From contig CM047808.1 of NCBI GenBank assembly GCA_026214975.1, positions 2,780,073 through 2,844,072 on the forward strand: DNA of 64,000 bases, in the 5' to 3' direction. The position numbers and the translations under genes are program-made. Below, piece by piece: positions 35,580-48,309 of this stretch (the first letter of the stretch is position 1; every line of letters starts with the position of its first letter). Origin of the DNA: Gentiana macrophylla. Taxonomy: Eukaryota; Streptophyta; Magnoliopsida; Gentianales; Gentianaceae. The notes under the pieces were generated by a model, which saw only the letters and a list, made by a program, of their open reading frames with translations, made no database searches and was not told where the DNA came from.

Positions 35580-36967
35580 TGTTTGCGGTTTTATGCAAAG
35601 CGTTGATAAAATATAATAAATAAAACCGATGTCAACCCCAAGTGCGAAGGTTCGCACTATAGTGATGAAACCGGTCGTATCCGCAGGACTTGTACGAAAA
35701 ATAGTGTTTCCGCCGCCGATTTTTGTAAGGTTTATAAATACGATCTTGGATTAAAGAAACGAAATAAAGGTTTCAAAAGCTTAAAAGAACAACTACTACT
35801 TATCAAATCTTTTCTAACAACTATGATTAAAACAACTAGAACACACCTTTGATCCACCACCCCACCAAATTAACAAGAAAATCGCATATTCATTCGTAAG
35901 TCTTGGATTATTATCTACTAAAGCGGCGTTTCCTCTCTCGATTCTACACCTTTAATTAGTACACCTCTCGGTTTGACTAAAGCTCTACTTAAACAAAGAT
36001 ATGGATATAAAATCCTAATCTAACAATATTCTCCCTCAACTTTCGCTTGTTAGAAGAAATATTATCACTCTCCTTCACGGCAATCTATGAATTTATCAAC
36101 TATCGTATGTCTAAATTCAAATCAAGATGCAACACACGTATAGTTCATACACATTGCACATAAACAATTCAAAACATGAAGGAAGAACAAGAAACTTACT
36201 AGAACGAATAAATGCAAAATCCTTGTTTAAATCCGTGATGGTGGCTTCACATGGTGGTCCTAGCCTCGTGCCTTTAGCCACTCATCTTCATAATAAAAAC
36301 CATAATCTTTGAATCGAAATTGAAAGAAAAATAAAAACCTAATTATGAATCTAATTTATGCTAATGTATTCTTGTGAATATTTTTGGACGACCCTTCCCG
36401 CTTTCGAACGGATGTCGCTTATATAGGAGTTTGTGGTCGACATAGGAAAGATCTAGAAAACGCGCGTCGATCTTTTTGCCTCGGGGTTCGGTCAACCGAA
36501 GATCACGCTCGGTCGATCGAGTGTCATGGCTCGGTCGACCGAACCTCACATTTTTACGCGTTCACACCTTGCTTCGTATAACGTGTTCCCTACTCCACTC
36601 CTTCGATCGATCATCTTTATCCTCTTCAATGCTCCGATTTTCCTTCTTTATTTCAAAATCCTTTGATTGAATAACATTGATCTCTTGATTAAATGAGATT
36701 AATCTTCTCCATAAATAATATCCCCTTGCATTTCTTTATTTTTCGCAAAATTATTGTTACACCAAGTCATCGAGTAATAATAATAATAAAATGTGTAACA
36801 AAATAACATTTAATCCCAATATTTCCTCATAATTAAATTATAACCTCTCCATAACCATTATAGGAATTTATTGGTTAAAAACATGATTTTCTCATTTATT
36901 TCCTTTAAAAACAAGGTAAATTGTTTATGGATTAAGCCCGAAAATATAGTAAAATATACCCTAAACA
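35580..36967 (-). repeat. Element A 5' LTR
   Basis: Matches 26249-27637. TATA complement at 36419-36426. The dyads at 36488-36499, 36509-36520 (one arm change) and 36531-36542 are spaced 21 and 22 bp. Right flank CATTA repeats the left flank of the other LTR. Confidence 0.95.
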
Positions 36968-36972
36968 CATTA

Positions 36973-37833
36973 CAAAGTCCAAAGGGCATTCGCCTATAAG
37001 CGAAAGTACCATAGGGGCAGGTGAAGGTTGTTTTCTCTTGATCTATTGGGTCAATAGGATTTGGAAATAACTGAATAACCGCCCGTAAAACAAGAGAAAG
37101 CATGCCCGCCAAGCGTTCCAACATTTGGTCTATGAAGGGAGAGGAAATGGTCTTTTAAGGTCACCTCGTTTAGCTTCCTATAGTCTATCTGACACTGCAC
37201 CGAGTGACTAATCCGACACCTACCTCCTCACCTTTGTCATTCTTTTCAATGGTAGTACCTCCCTTTTAGGTACTACCCGAGCTGGGGGACACCCAATCGC
37301 TATCGCCTATCGCGATAAATGATCCCCATATCCAACAAACTTAATAATCTCCTTCTTCACCACTTCCTCGCATGTGTGGGTTTAAACGTCTCTGCGGTTG
37401 TCTTATACTCTTTGCACCTTCTTCGGTTCTAATCTTATGCATACAGACGCCTGGAGATATTCCTCTTATATCACCTACCGCCAACCGAAGGCTTTCATTT
37501 TTCTTCGTAACGCCAACCAACTCATCTTCTTCTTCTCACGACAAAGGTGTAGGAGATAATCAGAGGTAAGTGCTTACCTTCTCTCAAGAAGATATACTTC
37601 AGATGCTGAGGTAGAGGTTTTAGAACAAGGTCCTCAGGAGGTTCCTCTAAACTGGTTTTGGCTTCTCCTCGTTTTAGATCTTCCTCACTGATAGGGTCAA
37701 AAACTCTTGCCTCAAGCAAATCGACTTCTTCTGAGGGGGAAAGAGTTCTTTCTGAGCATCGTGTCCTCTTCAACAAGCTCTTCTCCATAGGCGGGCCTCT
37801 AGCTCGGCCCAGAGTGTAGTCTCGTGAAATCAT
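36973..37833 (-). pseudogene. Reverse transcriptase of element B, N-terminal half
   Basis: Minus reading gives DQEKTTFTCPYGTFAYRRMP then FGLCN at the left edge, and ED..LKPLPQHLKYIFLREG near 37560-37640. It is joined to 26248 once A and one CATTA are removed. Confidence 0.8.
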
Positions 37834-38604
37834 CTCGACGCCTCAATCACAAAACCTGAGGGGTTTTCAGAAGGTGCTCTGAGAGCTTTAACTACACTGT
37901 AGCGTACTTCCTTATCCCCAACACGTAAAGTGACAAATCCTGCATCGCAATCTATAGAGGCTCTGGCAGTGGATAGGAAAGGTCATCCCAGGAGGAGGGG
38001 GGTATCTTCTTCTTTAGTGTCCAAGACGCGTACCAATCCACAGAAATGTAAATTTGTCTACTTGGACCGGAAGGTCTCTAAGCACTCCTTCGGCTCTCTT
38101 GAAAGATCTGTCATAAGTTGGATACTTATGGGGTAGGCTCCAATAGATGGTCAAGGTGTAGTCTCTTGCATGCGGAGATAGAGACATCGGACTAATGGAT
38201 GCTCCTAAATCACACTGAGAGAGTTTGGGAAACTTAAATCCTTGATCTGCAGAGTTAAGACAAACTTTCCCGGATCATTTGCGCTTCTTAGGAATTTCTC
38301 CGTCATTGATAGCGGAGCATTCCTCTCCCAATTTTTTCTCCATTTCACCCAACTTCTTCTTTGAAGAAACAACATCCTTCACAAACTTGGCGTATTTAGG
38401 CATCTCAACCAACACTTGAGATAAAGGCAAATTTACTTGGGTGTTTCTTAGTAGTTGAGTACCTTCGCACTTCTTGTCTTGAGATAATGAAATGTTTTGC
38501 TTTCTTGGCGGAAATAGGAGCTTATTCAGTTCTTCTTGGAAAAAGACTCTCCCGGGCGAGGAAGCTCTTATAGCTTTGTCCTCAAGATCCTTCCACCTCA
38601 CCAT
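37834..38604 (-). pseudogene. Aspartic protease of element B
   Basis: Minus reading near 38196-38225 gives CDLGASI, the Athila-type variant of the protease active site. The preceding 38275-38604 frame has LPLSQVLVEMPKYAKFVKDV, typical of the segment just before protease. Frameshifts are present. Confidence 0.7.
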
Positions 38605-38879
38605 CTTTTCTGCTTTTTACTCGTCGAGGATCATTCGCTGAGTGACTTTCTCCGGTTCATCATTTTGGTTTTCAATCACCCGAGATCTCTTTCTGCTTCA
38701 ATCTCATTTTCATCTTTCTCTTCATCCAGTCGTGGGATCATGATTCTTCCCCTCCTACCGAATCGAAGGGTAGGAGGGTTTACTCGTTCCCTGGTTCTCG
38801 CCTCAGTAACTGTGGTGTTGTTGCAATTGTGTACCGGATCTCAGATTCATAGCATTTGACACCTCTTGTCCATAGGGAG

Positions 38880-40290
38880 TAATGGGTGCGAGCTCGGCAC
38901 AGTGGTTTGTTCCTGCTTCCGCCTGGGCTGCATGCCCACTTTTAGGGTTTTTTTCTGTAAAACTAGGTAGCTGACCTTGAAGTCTGGCAACTAATTGTTC
39001 GATACGCTTGTCCTAATCTGTCTTTCTAAGTTCTTCATCGCCCTCTGTTGCTCTTCATACTCGCGCCTTGTAGGGGTAGTACCATAAGTTGAGAGTCCTG
39101 AGTAAGCGGTTCTCTTTGTGAGTTTTGATTAGCGGGCCAGGTTGGATTTGTTTTTGGTTGAGAATTTGAACTTTGACTCGAGTTGGGGTTCGGTAGTAGG
39201 CATTGCGAGTGGTATTCATCCCGAATTTTGATTGTAGCCCGACTCTCGAGTGCGGTTTTGGTCATAACCTTGATTTTGAACATAGTTTCTATTCTCGTTG
39301 TAGTTCGACCTTGAGAGTTATTCGGTTTGAAAATCTCTGGTTCTGGGACGTAAGAATTGTTTCTCTCATTTCCACCATTCAAGGGGCATGTTGCGTAAAT
39401 GTGACCTCTAAGCCCACAGTATAGCGAGTTCACCGAATCATACCGCCTTGTTTGTTTTGGCAAAGATTGGCTTGAAAGGTGGGGATGGGAATGTATCGAC
39501 AATGGTCACCGATGTGACCATCGATAACGATTATCACAAGAGAATACTTGTGCATTACGTTGGAGAGAGGTGATTTTGATTTTTATTCATGGTCAAAGCG
39601 AAAGTTGAGCTCGCAGGTCGCAATTATTTGACCATGATTCAGTTGTTGACTTCCTCGATTTTAGGTGCGACATGGACCGTTGGTGATTGATAAGTAGGTG
39701 CATAGTTGTACCTAGCTATATCTTCAAATAACTCCCACCCTTGCTTTGTGGGGTTTTTTCAAGAAGACTCCTCCAGGATGAGGAGTTGACCATTCCTTTA
39801 GTGGACTCATTCGCACCATGAAGAAAATATGGACCTTTCTCTCTGCAAATCCATTCCATGATGGGGCACTTGTTCAACAAAATTTTGAAACGCTTCCATG
39901 CTTCAAAGAAAGATTCATCACTCGCTTGATGAAAATTTGAGATCTCGTTAAGACATTGAGTGTCTTAGATGGAGGAAAATATTGGGCCAAAATTGACTTT
40001 CGAAATGGGCCCAAGTTTGGATAGATTCGAAGGAAGAGATTTAAACCATTCCATTGCTTCTCCACGGAGTGAAAATGGAAATAGTTTTCAATTTTAATGA
40101 TGTCTTGATGACATCCTTGATGCGAGTAGTATCGCATATACCCGTAAATACATAAAGATGCGTATAGGGGTTCTCAGATTGATACCCATAGAAAGTTGAT
40201 GCATGCCGCACCATCCGGATGAGGGGTGGTCTTATCTCAAACGGGTCAGATCGGGTAGGATAACCACAAAATGAGCGAATGTTCACATCA
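38880..40290 (-). pseudogene. gag of element B
   Basis: 39035-39502 holds a zinc-knuckle-like YCGLRGHIYATCPLNG (the first Cys is replaced or lost). 39874-40137 holds the degraded gag core. Heavily frameshifted. It lies between the leader and protease, as expected. Confidence 0.65.
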
Positions 40291-40581
40291 CCGGAGTGGC
40301 ATAGTCCGCCAGGGTGCGGTTGGTTTGAGCCATCGAAGCTTGATGAGTTTCTTCCTCAAAGAAAAGGTTGGAGAAGAAATTATCCTCGGAAGAGTTTTCA
40401 CTCGAACTCTCTTCGACTTCCTCTTCGGGAATCGAAATGGGCTCAAAGGAACTTTTCGTTTACGGTTTACTCGAACTACGCCTCGTTCAAGCTCAGTTCA
40501 AAATTAATCGCCCTTGTTTACTTCGTGTTTGCATACGACGAACTAAAACTAAGGAGAGAAAAGAAGAAAGGAGTCGAAAGC

Positions 40582-40710
40582 GCACGGGCGCCCAAGGTCC
40601 TGGACGGGCGCCGCTTAGAAATTGAGCTAAACGGGCGTCTACAAGTCCAAACGCTTCGTCCGTTAGTCGAAGAACGGGACGGACGCCCGTAGTGGATGGA
40701 CGCCGCGTTC
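40582..40710 (-). promoter_or_regulatory. B-family leader dyad array
   Basis: Copies starting at 40582, 40602, 40629, 40649, 40681 and 40698 (GGACG-GG-CGCCG, GGACG-CC-CGTAG and relatives), with pair spacings of 20, 20 and 17 bp. Located between PBS and gag. Confidence 0.55.
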
Positions 40711-40765
40711 GATTCGATGACGAATGATCTAAGCCTATGCTAAAAACACATAAAACCGTGCGGTT

Positions 40766-40781
40766 CCCGGCAACGGCGCAT
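40766..40781 (-). promoter_or_regulatory. Primer-binding site of element B
   Basis: CCCGGCAACGGCGCAT on the plus strand, the same PBS type as element A with one base altered at the CCA end. It lies six bases from the 5' LTR. Confidence 0.8.
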
Positions 40782-40787
40782 AAAACT

Positions 40788-42185
40788 TGTGGTGGATTTT
40801 TTGTAAATGAAACAAAAGACAAGAAATAAAAATCCGGTTAGTCGCTTCCAAGTGCAAAGCTTGTAGTAAAGCGGTTATTCCGGTCGATCCCACGAGGAAC
40901 GTAGGTTGAATGTTTTTAAGTTTAATCTAAACGTGTCACTTAATTAACAATTTAAGGTTTACCAAATAACGGGAGAAAAGGCATTTAACAAGGATTCACA
41001 ATTCAAGAAAGCACTAAAGGCATCTAATTTCCTACGCATGCAAATCAACTAAAGGCTAAGATTAACCTATACCCAATGCAAATTACTAATTTCTTAGAAA
41101 ATTTGTTTATCAACTTTATCAAAGATTGATTCTTCAAGCACGATAGGCATAAATTCTTTCGAATCTATTATCTAGGTTAACAATTTGATAACTTTCGCTT
41201 TTAGACAAATTGATTTATCTCGATTACTATGGCGGTGATCAGAGTTCATTCAACTATCATCAAACGAATATCATAGGATTTATCTTTCGATATCAAGCAC
41301 AAAATAAACGCAATAGAGATCGAACCTTTTGTTGATTGCAAACGCAGAAAAAAATAAGAAAACCAAAACACCTCCTTGAATTGCTTCACCCGTTCGTCCA
41401 ACCCAAGAGTTTAGCTACTCATGATAATCTTGAAATCAAAAAGTTGTTTTGATTGCATAAAGAAAATAAAAACGAAAAGAACAAAGTAACTGCTGTGTTT
41501 AAGGATGAATTTTTCGACTCTCTCCAATGTGTATTCTCGGGTTTGGGGCGCTGCTGCTTAAATAGATGTTAAAGGCGGCTAGGTCAAAACTAGGTCGGTT
41601 GCTCATTCAGTCGGCGCTGGACGCCCGTCCAGTCTGCCTGGACGCTCGTCTGGTGTGGTCTGATCTTTGAGTCGGGCCGAGTCTTCTTCAGACGCCCGTC
41701 CGTGCCAGCGTCCACCCTGCGTCCAAACTTCCTGAATGTAAAATATCCTCTCTGGACGCCCGTCCATTCGATCAGACGTCCGTCCATTTGAACGGGACAT
41801 GGACGCTCGTTCGATTCAGATGAACGCTAGTCCAGCTTCGATCAAGACTTGATAATTCCATCTTTATCTTTTTTCCTTCTCTATCCAATTCACCATTATC
41901 TCTTTTAACTTGAATTAGCTCGAAATTCATCAACATTTGATCATCAATTGAGCCACATAATTGTACCTATATGACATCAAAAACACCGCAAAGCATAACA
42001 TAATTCCAATAAACATAAAATCATAATTAAAACATATAAATTCACCAACTTTGCGATTAACTCATTAAAAATGTCATTCGCTCAATAATTCCATTTAAAC
42101 ACGTGATTTCCATGCAATTCATACGAATGTGGGGGAAAATATTATAAAATATAGCGTTATAAAACACGTAAATTCACCCTTAACA
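40788..42185 (-). repeat. Element B 5' LTR
   Basis: TGTGGTGGATTTTTTG to CCCTTAACA, 1398 bp, pairing with 17556-18949. Followed by ACAAA, the target duplication. Confidence 0.93.
41558..41833 (-). promoter_or_regulatory. B LTR promoter: dyad array plus TATA-like box
   Basis: TATA-like CTATTTAA (minus) at 41558-41565. Upstream are GGACG-CC-CGTCC at 41619 and 41754 (exact), and variants at 41640, 41690, 41774, 41801 and 41822. Pair spacings are 21, 20 and 21 bp. Confidence 0.65.
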
Positions 42186-42815
42186 ACAAATAAGGGGATT
42201 GTCTCTCTACTTCCCGCAGGAAGGAATGGATTTCATGTCTGTGAAGATCAGAACTACTCACTCATCAGGAGATAGTGCCAATGAGAAGTGGCTTGGAACA
42301 CATATTCAAGTGAACCGTAATTCAACACATCAAACACTACCCGGGACAAGCAAAGACTCGTGATCACCTCGAGATTAAGGTTGATCCATATATGATCATC
42401 TAATGATTTAATAAGATTCCTCGATTACGGAATTATATCGAGAAATACTGATTAAATCGGTCCAAATTCTATATGAATGCCATCATATATAAATGCCCCA
42501 CGTAGGTACCCTTCTCACCGACAAATCCGAATAAGACTATCACACCCTAAGGTGTTAGGCAAGCATTATTGGTGTTTTAATCAAGAGACCCTAAACTCTG
42601 ATTAAATTCACCACGGACTAACAGTTTAAGTATATCTCCACTAACTCAATCCTCACGTGCAATCCATACACTGAGTTAAGAGGTTACATACAGATATACT
42701 TAGGGTTTGCAGCAGTGTATTACATACAAGCACAAAGCAAGTAATAAGGTGAGATAAATTCTGTCATCCATTAAAAACAATTACACAAATTTTCTTTCGG
42801 GCACTACACCTAACA
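42186..42815 (-). repeat. Element C 3' LTR, right segment
   Basis: Continues the LTR interrupted at 17555. Matches 49380-50005 and ends CCTAACA. The first five bases are the ACAAA duplication. Confidence 0.9.
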
Positions 42816-45800
42816 ATCTCCCACTTGCACGAAATGACAAGCAACGATTGTTTTTAGAGCACACCATTTCTCATCTTATTCACAACACTCTCCCACTTGC
42901 TCTTAAATCAGATGAGACATATCCATCAATGTCGTACCCTCCAAGCACTCGACTTGGTACACTGATTAGTTAGGTTGTCGACTCGAGACGATCTTTAGGA
43001 TTGAAACGTTGTCGGTCCTTACAATCAGGCGGTACTCTTTCTCAATATGCTTTTGACTCTTTATGACTGAGAAGATCCTTCTAAGCTATCTCTTCACTGT
43101 TTTCACGATGAAGTGCTATCGGCTTATCAGACCTGGAATTACTTCCAGACCAAAAAGGAAATTCTAAGCACTATGAGTAAACACCGAGCCCGAGATCAAC
43201 TTAATGATCATCCTTAATCGACTACAAGTCGAATCGGTAGAAGTCAACCATATTCAAGTTTGCACTGAATATACAAGCATATGATTCCTCGTTCTCTAAC
43301 GATACTTGAGGACGCATTAAAACCGCTACTTATTGCTTGAATCCAAGATTCAACCGCAATTGACTCGCTTTTAAGTCGACTTGCCCTTATCCCGGAGAGA
43401 CTCTATCCCATTTTCTCTTTATCCGAAGATTTGGAGAAACATTCCTGAGGGGTAGGGTAGGACTACTCTCGATGAATGCTGCAACCGTATATGCATAATC
43501 ATCTTATTCAATAAGATAGGTGGGATAGCCAATGACTCATTCTCGTGAATTTGACCGAATCAAATTCTTAGAATATAGTCCAATTCTCTCATCCAGAGAA
43601 TCTTGGCGTGTCAGTTTCCGACTTCAGATAGCACACCCATGTTGTTTCCAACCGTTTTAGTGTTATCATTTATGAACACTAATGCTACTACTTTACCAAT
43701 ATTGATATCCAATCCACTAAAAACTTATCAATATTTTGGTCAAGTCCACATATTTTAAAACATGTGACTTTTAAATGACCGAGAGGTTCTCTTAAATCCA
43801 CAAAGGATATAAGCCATGGCAAAGCTTCCTACCAATGGTTCTTTCGAATAAATTAAGATATCGTTAGTCTCGCAAAAAGGTATTAGTGGAATCACCCCTA
43901 TCTTCCGCTTTGTAACGAATCCGTTATTCATTCTCGGCTAAAACCCTTCGTTTCGAATGAATTGATTCCGTTGTTCGGCAAGAAAGTCTCGTGGAATCAC
44001 CCCTATTTTTACGCTTAACGAAATCTAGCAAGATCGAGTGGTGAGAGAGTTCAAGGTCCGGTTAACTCTCTACTTGTCGAGGAATCACCCCTATACCACT
44101 CAACGCTATGTTGAAAGTTTAAACTTTCCTATTCATTCGACTCTTTCCGTGTAGATCCAATTGCTCCCACTGGGCCGAGACACTCTGAGTGGTTCTACAA
44201 TAGATCGAAAAAAACCGGAGTACAAAAACTCCATTTACGTGGTTAAGGTTGTCAAACCAACCTCTATGATCGTAATCCTATACAAACCACACTAAGAGCC
44301 ATAGGTTATCAATCACCCCAACAGACCGTAAAGTCCACAAAACCACAATGGGTCAATGGTTAAACCATACTCCCACTGCGTGGTGGATTGACATCCCGAT
44401 CTAGTAGTATTTATCGATGTAATCACCAACAACCGATGTTGGACGTGGTCCGATTAAATCGAGATAGTAACTACTTTTGGGTAAATCGTACTCAAGGTTT
44501 AAGGTTGTTACTTATAGATTCTATCGTAAGGCTTGTGATGATTCAACCGTCACTTTCGATCTCAAGAATCTTATAATCAACCTTCACTCGTCTCATTAAG
44601 ATATTTCACTAACAAATACAATCGAACGTATGCGCAAAATCTCCACCCCTACCTTCAAGCATTAAATGCTAAAAGCCTACATTTATGGAAGTGGTGTGAA
44701 CCGAATTCACTCATTATCCATAAATTCACTGGCATCTTCTAGGTAGACTTCTCGGTTTACATAATAATGTTAACCGTTATTTTGCAACCAATTATCTTAA
44801 TCGAGTTTAAGATGTATTGTAGCACATTAATAACTATATCGAGGCAAGTCTATGGTTTCTTCCTCAGTGAGAAACATTCCACTAGGAGGCAGGCCGAGCA
44901 TCAGTCCCAAGACTATGCGATAGCCTATTTCTGGAGCATGGAATACTCTATTCTCTACTAAAATCGAGACTCCTCCTCGTATTCTTTTGATAAACTAAAT
45001 CACGTTTCGAGTAGTTATCAGACAAAATGTCACCACTCAAAAACTCCCACTAGCTTGTATCTCTCACTAGACTCCGAAGGTCATGGTGAACAAGCTATGT
45101 TACCCCTTCAAATCTATTACCCTTTCCCGATTGAAAAGAAACTTAGTCATTGTTCCTTTGAGATAGTGTTCCTAGACTGGGAGATAGGAATCACCCTTAG
45201 CCAGTCGTCAGGTCTTATCTCTAGGATATATGCACTAATTAATAGATATTGAAAGGTCGCTTATCTTAATACGGAAACCTTTTACCTTTAATAGTTTTAG
45301 ATGTGTTATACTTATTCAGCTTTTCTTAGTGGTTCTGACTTTATCAAACAAAAGTCCGAGTCTTGGATTCGTATTTACAAATGTCATATTCACTTTCTAT
45401 GAGGCAACAATATATCGAGTTGAAAGTGAATCCATTTGTTTCAACGAACCAGAAACGAAAAATAAATTTTTCGTGATATTCAAGAGATAGAATCAAATTC
45501 ATTTCCTTATATCACTCCCACTATTGTAGTGAAATTATCGCCCGTTGTTACTCTATTAATCGTTAATGCACAAACTTCCTTGTTCTTCCAAAGAACTAAG
45601 CTACCGAGTCAAGTTACTCGGTTAATTAAGAAAGTCGCTAAGGATTCATTGGTTAGTGATCCAAATCACTTTCCTTATCCTATACTTTCTTTAATTAATG
45701 TTTCGGTTTAGCCTCAAAACTTTAGTTAAGATGATTAACACTTATAGACATTCTTTCCCATTCTCAACTTTCCTTAAAAGGAAATAGTCTTGAACTAAGA

Positions 45801-48309
45801 GTTCAATTGAGTAGACACTACTCGTGAACTCATGGGATGTCTAATGAAAGCGTTACCAGTGGGACTAATTTTCTAAATTAGAAAAACATAAGACAAAAGC
45901 TCCCACTAGTTTATCGGTTCCAAATACCGTCTAACTAGCGACACTTTAATTTATGATTCTCTAATTTTTCTATTAGAAAATTTCTCGTGTAGACACTACA
46001 CCATTAAAATTCACTAGAAGAATTTTATCGTCCCAATCATCTTTCAAACTGACTACAGTCGTCTCTCGATCAACACGATTGACAACAGTGACATCCTTAT
46101 TTACGTCACTTAAGTCTTGAAGGCTCAGAGAAATATCTCTTCCGAAAAATTAATCGCATGTAAGATCAATAAGTACAACGTTCTAGTTACTTACCACTTT
46201 TTAACGAAGTCATTACTAGTCAATTTTACACTAGCAGTCTAGCACCCTAGAGAGATATATAAATAGTTGTAAATAAAATTGACAGAAGATAAATCCAAAT
46301 CATATACTACTAATAAATTTTAGGAACATAAACTAAGTACTTATAGTCTATCCTACCGTTCCAAGGATTTAATCTAATGCCTCAGTGCCGCCTTAGGGTA
46401 GGTCAAAGAGGTTTCGATTAATATTGAAGATCAACTTGAGAATCGAACATCTCATTTGTGATCGTCAATCACCTTTCCTTTTTTTCACCAAGGTATTACC
46501 AAAATACCCCTTTATGAGTGTGACCTCTTGTTTGAGATCTTTAGATAGACCCGAGTGTGCCGCCTTAGTGGTCGGTCGGTGACTCAATGAGTACCCAAAA
46601 TCCTATCCTTTCGGAGACCAAGCCTTGAATTTTGATAGCGGTGAAGGCCTTCCTTAGGGGCGAAATCAAAGCCGCACGAGGCGTCACCATTCTCTCACGC
46701 CGCTTGTGTCAACAAGTAGAGGCCGTGGGGTCATTGTCGCTTCTCTCCCGCCTCCCACTCAATATTTTGAAAAAGTGGTGGGTTTATCGATCACGTTTTT
46801 GGACTTGATGTTACATTAAGGAACAATAAATCATAGGCCCGAATGTTGTCGGTTATGTGGGCTAGCCCACCCGACCTATTCGTTAGAACATATGTGGCCG
46901 CCGGACGGGTCAAGGCTAGGAGAGCTCCGTTGAGCCGTAGTGGCTCTTCGGATGGCTCAAGATTGCTGCACTTCGTGCAAACGCCACACGTGGAGGGTGA
47001 AGTCGATTGAGCCGTAGCTACCGTTGACCACCCAACCGTGGTTAAACCACTTTCGAACCTGTTTGCCCGTGATTATCCAATCCTTAAACATCAAACATTC
47101 ACGTAGACACTACGGAACAAAACGTAATCTCATCTTAGGTAAGGTGGAATTCACCGAGAATCCAACACCTTCACCACGAGGTTTCGGATTTTACTCCTTA
47201 TGCTTTCGCAGAGTGGGATTCACCGAGAATCCATCACCCAACCTCGACGATTGAAAAAAACCCGTTTCTCGGTTTTTACCCTAATTAGTTTCTAATTAAT
47301 ATCAAACAATTAATTAAAACTAATCGTGTGTTTTATACATGCCTAACTAATTCTCGAATTAATTTCTACATGTATGCATATGGAGTGGAATTCATGATAT
47401 GATGCATGTCATGGCAATTTTTCGGTTCTACTCATACAATCTACACATGTATACTAGTGCGGAAAATAAACACCGAGATGGACCGTTGGCACCCTCAGAA
47501 CTAATCTATTGAAAATAAATTAAAACCCTAATGTGCAGCGGTTGAGAATCTTCGACGATCGGCATATCAAACGAACTTGGATCGGGACGAAACTTTCCAG
47601 ATCTGATCTTCATTCTTCGGACTTCAAGATGGACGGTCGGATCGGAGCTTTGACTTGTCAATCTTCCTCAGTGAGCCGCCCAACTTGCTGCTGAAACAGA
47701 CTCTTACAGCAGCGCATCACATACTTCCCGATCGTCCTGAAAATTTTATCTAACGTCCAAAACTCCATGATATGCGATCTGACCGGTCGGATTTTAATTT
47801 GAACGGTCCAATTGTTTCCAGAAAATCGAAAGAAGTCACGTTAGGGTTTCGTGAATCTCGCGTTTTTCATTACAAGCATCCACTTCGCAGCAACGAACGG
47901 ATACCCAAACGGACTCTGATCGACACCAAAATTTGTGGAATTGTTCATCAACTTCTAATCTTAATTCTGACCGGAGGGATCTTTGTTTTAACGGCTCAAA
48001 CAACGGAAAAAACGAAAACACTATACAGCTACTAAACAGATCTATTTACAGGAAATTAAACTTGCAATACAAAATAAATTACATAAATTCCTATACTCAT
48101 ATGAACGAATTTTCATCGTTTATATGAGTTTACAATAGATCTAACGGGAAAACGGTGCCAACCCCAATCCATCTCTTCAACCATAGCAATTTAAAAATTA
48201 TTAATACATAATAATAAGTAAAATATCACCTACATGCAATTCCACTCCTTTAAATCGTTTAACTACGATTATGATTATATAAATCGTGGAACCTGTCTCT
48301 GATACCACA
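42816..48309 (-). other. Element C interior, noncoding
   Basis: Purine-tract complement ATCTCCCACTTGC at 42816-42828 and PBS complement at 48296-48307 mark its ends. Only short chance frames are present (largest about 90 codons), with no RT, integrase, protease or gag signature. GGAATCACCCCTAT occurs three times (43888, 43993, 44081), and ATTCACCGAGAATCCA twice (47152, 47217). Confidence 0.75.

Larger units (their letters stand above)
26249..36967 (-). mobile_element. Element A: full-length Athila-like Ty3/gypsy
   Basis: LTRs 26249-27637 and 35580-36967 (1388-1389 bp, TG...CA) with the 5-bp target duplication CATTA, inserted in the RT gene of element B. Minus-sense order: 5' LTR, PBS (TGGCGCCGTTGCCGGG), leader with dyads and two poly-A runs, gag, protease, RT, RNase H, integrase, 1.5-kb noncoding region, hairpin and purine tract, 3' LTR. 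Unlike B it has no 3' ORF. Total 10,719 bp. A second copy of most of it is at 1080-8506. Confidence 0.92.
17556..42185 (-). mobile_element. Element B: full-length Athila-like Ty3/gypsy, split by element A
   Basis: LTRs 17556-18949 and 40788-42185 are flanked by ACAAA (17551-17555 and 42186-42190). The uninterrupted site is preserved in the other LTR of C (about 49376-49390), which confirms the insertion. Minus-sense order: 5' LTR, PBS, leader with dyads, gag, protease, RT, RNase H, integrase, small ORF, dyad array with TATA, 3' ORF, noncoding region, hairpin, purine tract, 3' LTR. Own length is about 13.9 kb after removing A. The DLGAS protease motif, integrase type and PBS favour the Athila lineage. 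Confidence 0.85.

Noticed and set aside
44388..45711. Four short plus-strand frames in element C
   Set aside because: Each is about 60 codons, on the antisense strand, without similarity to retroelement proteins; chance frames.
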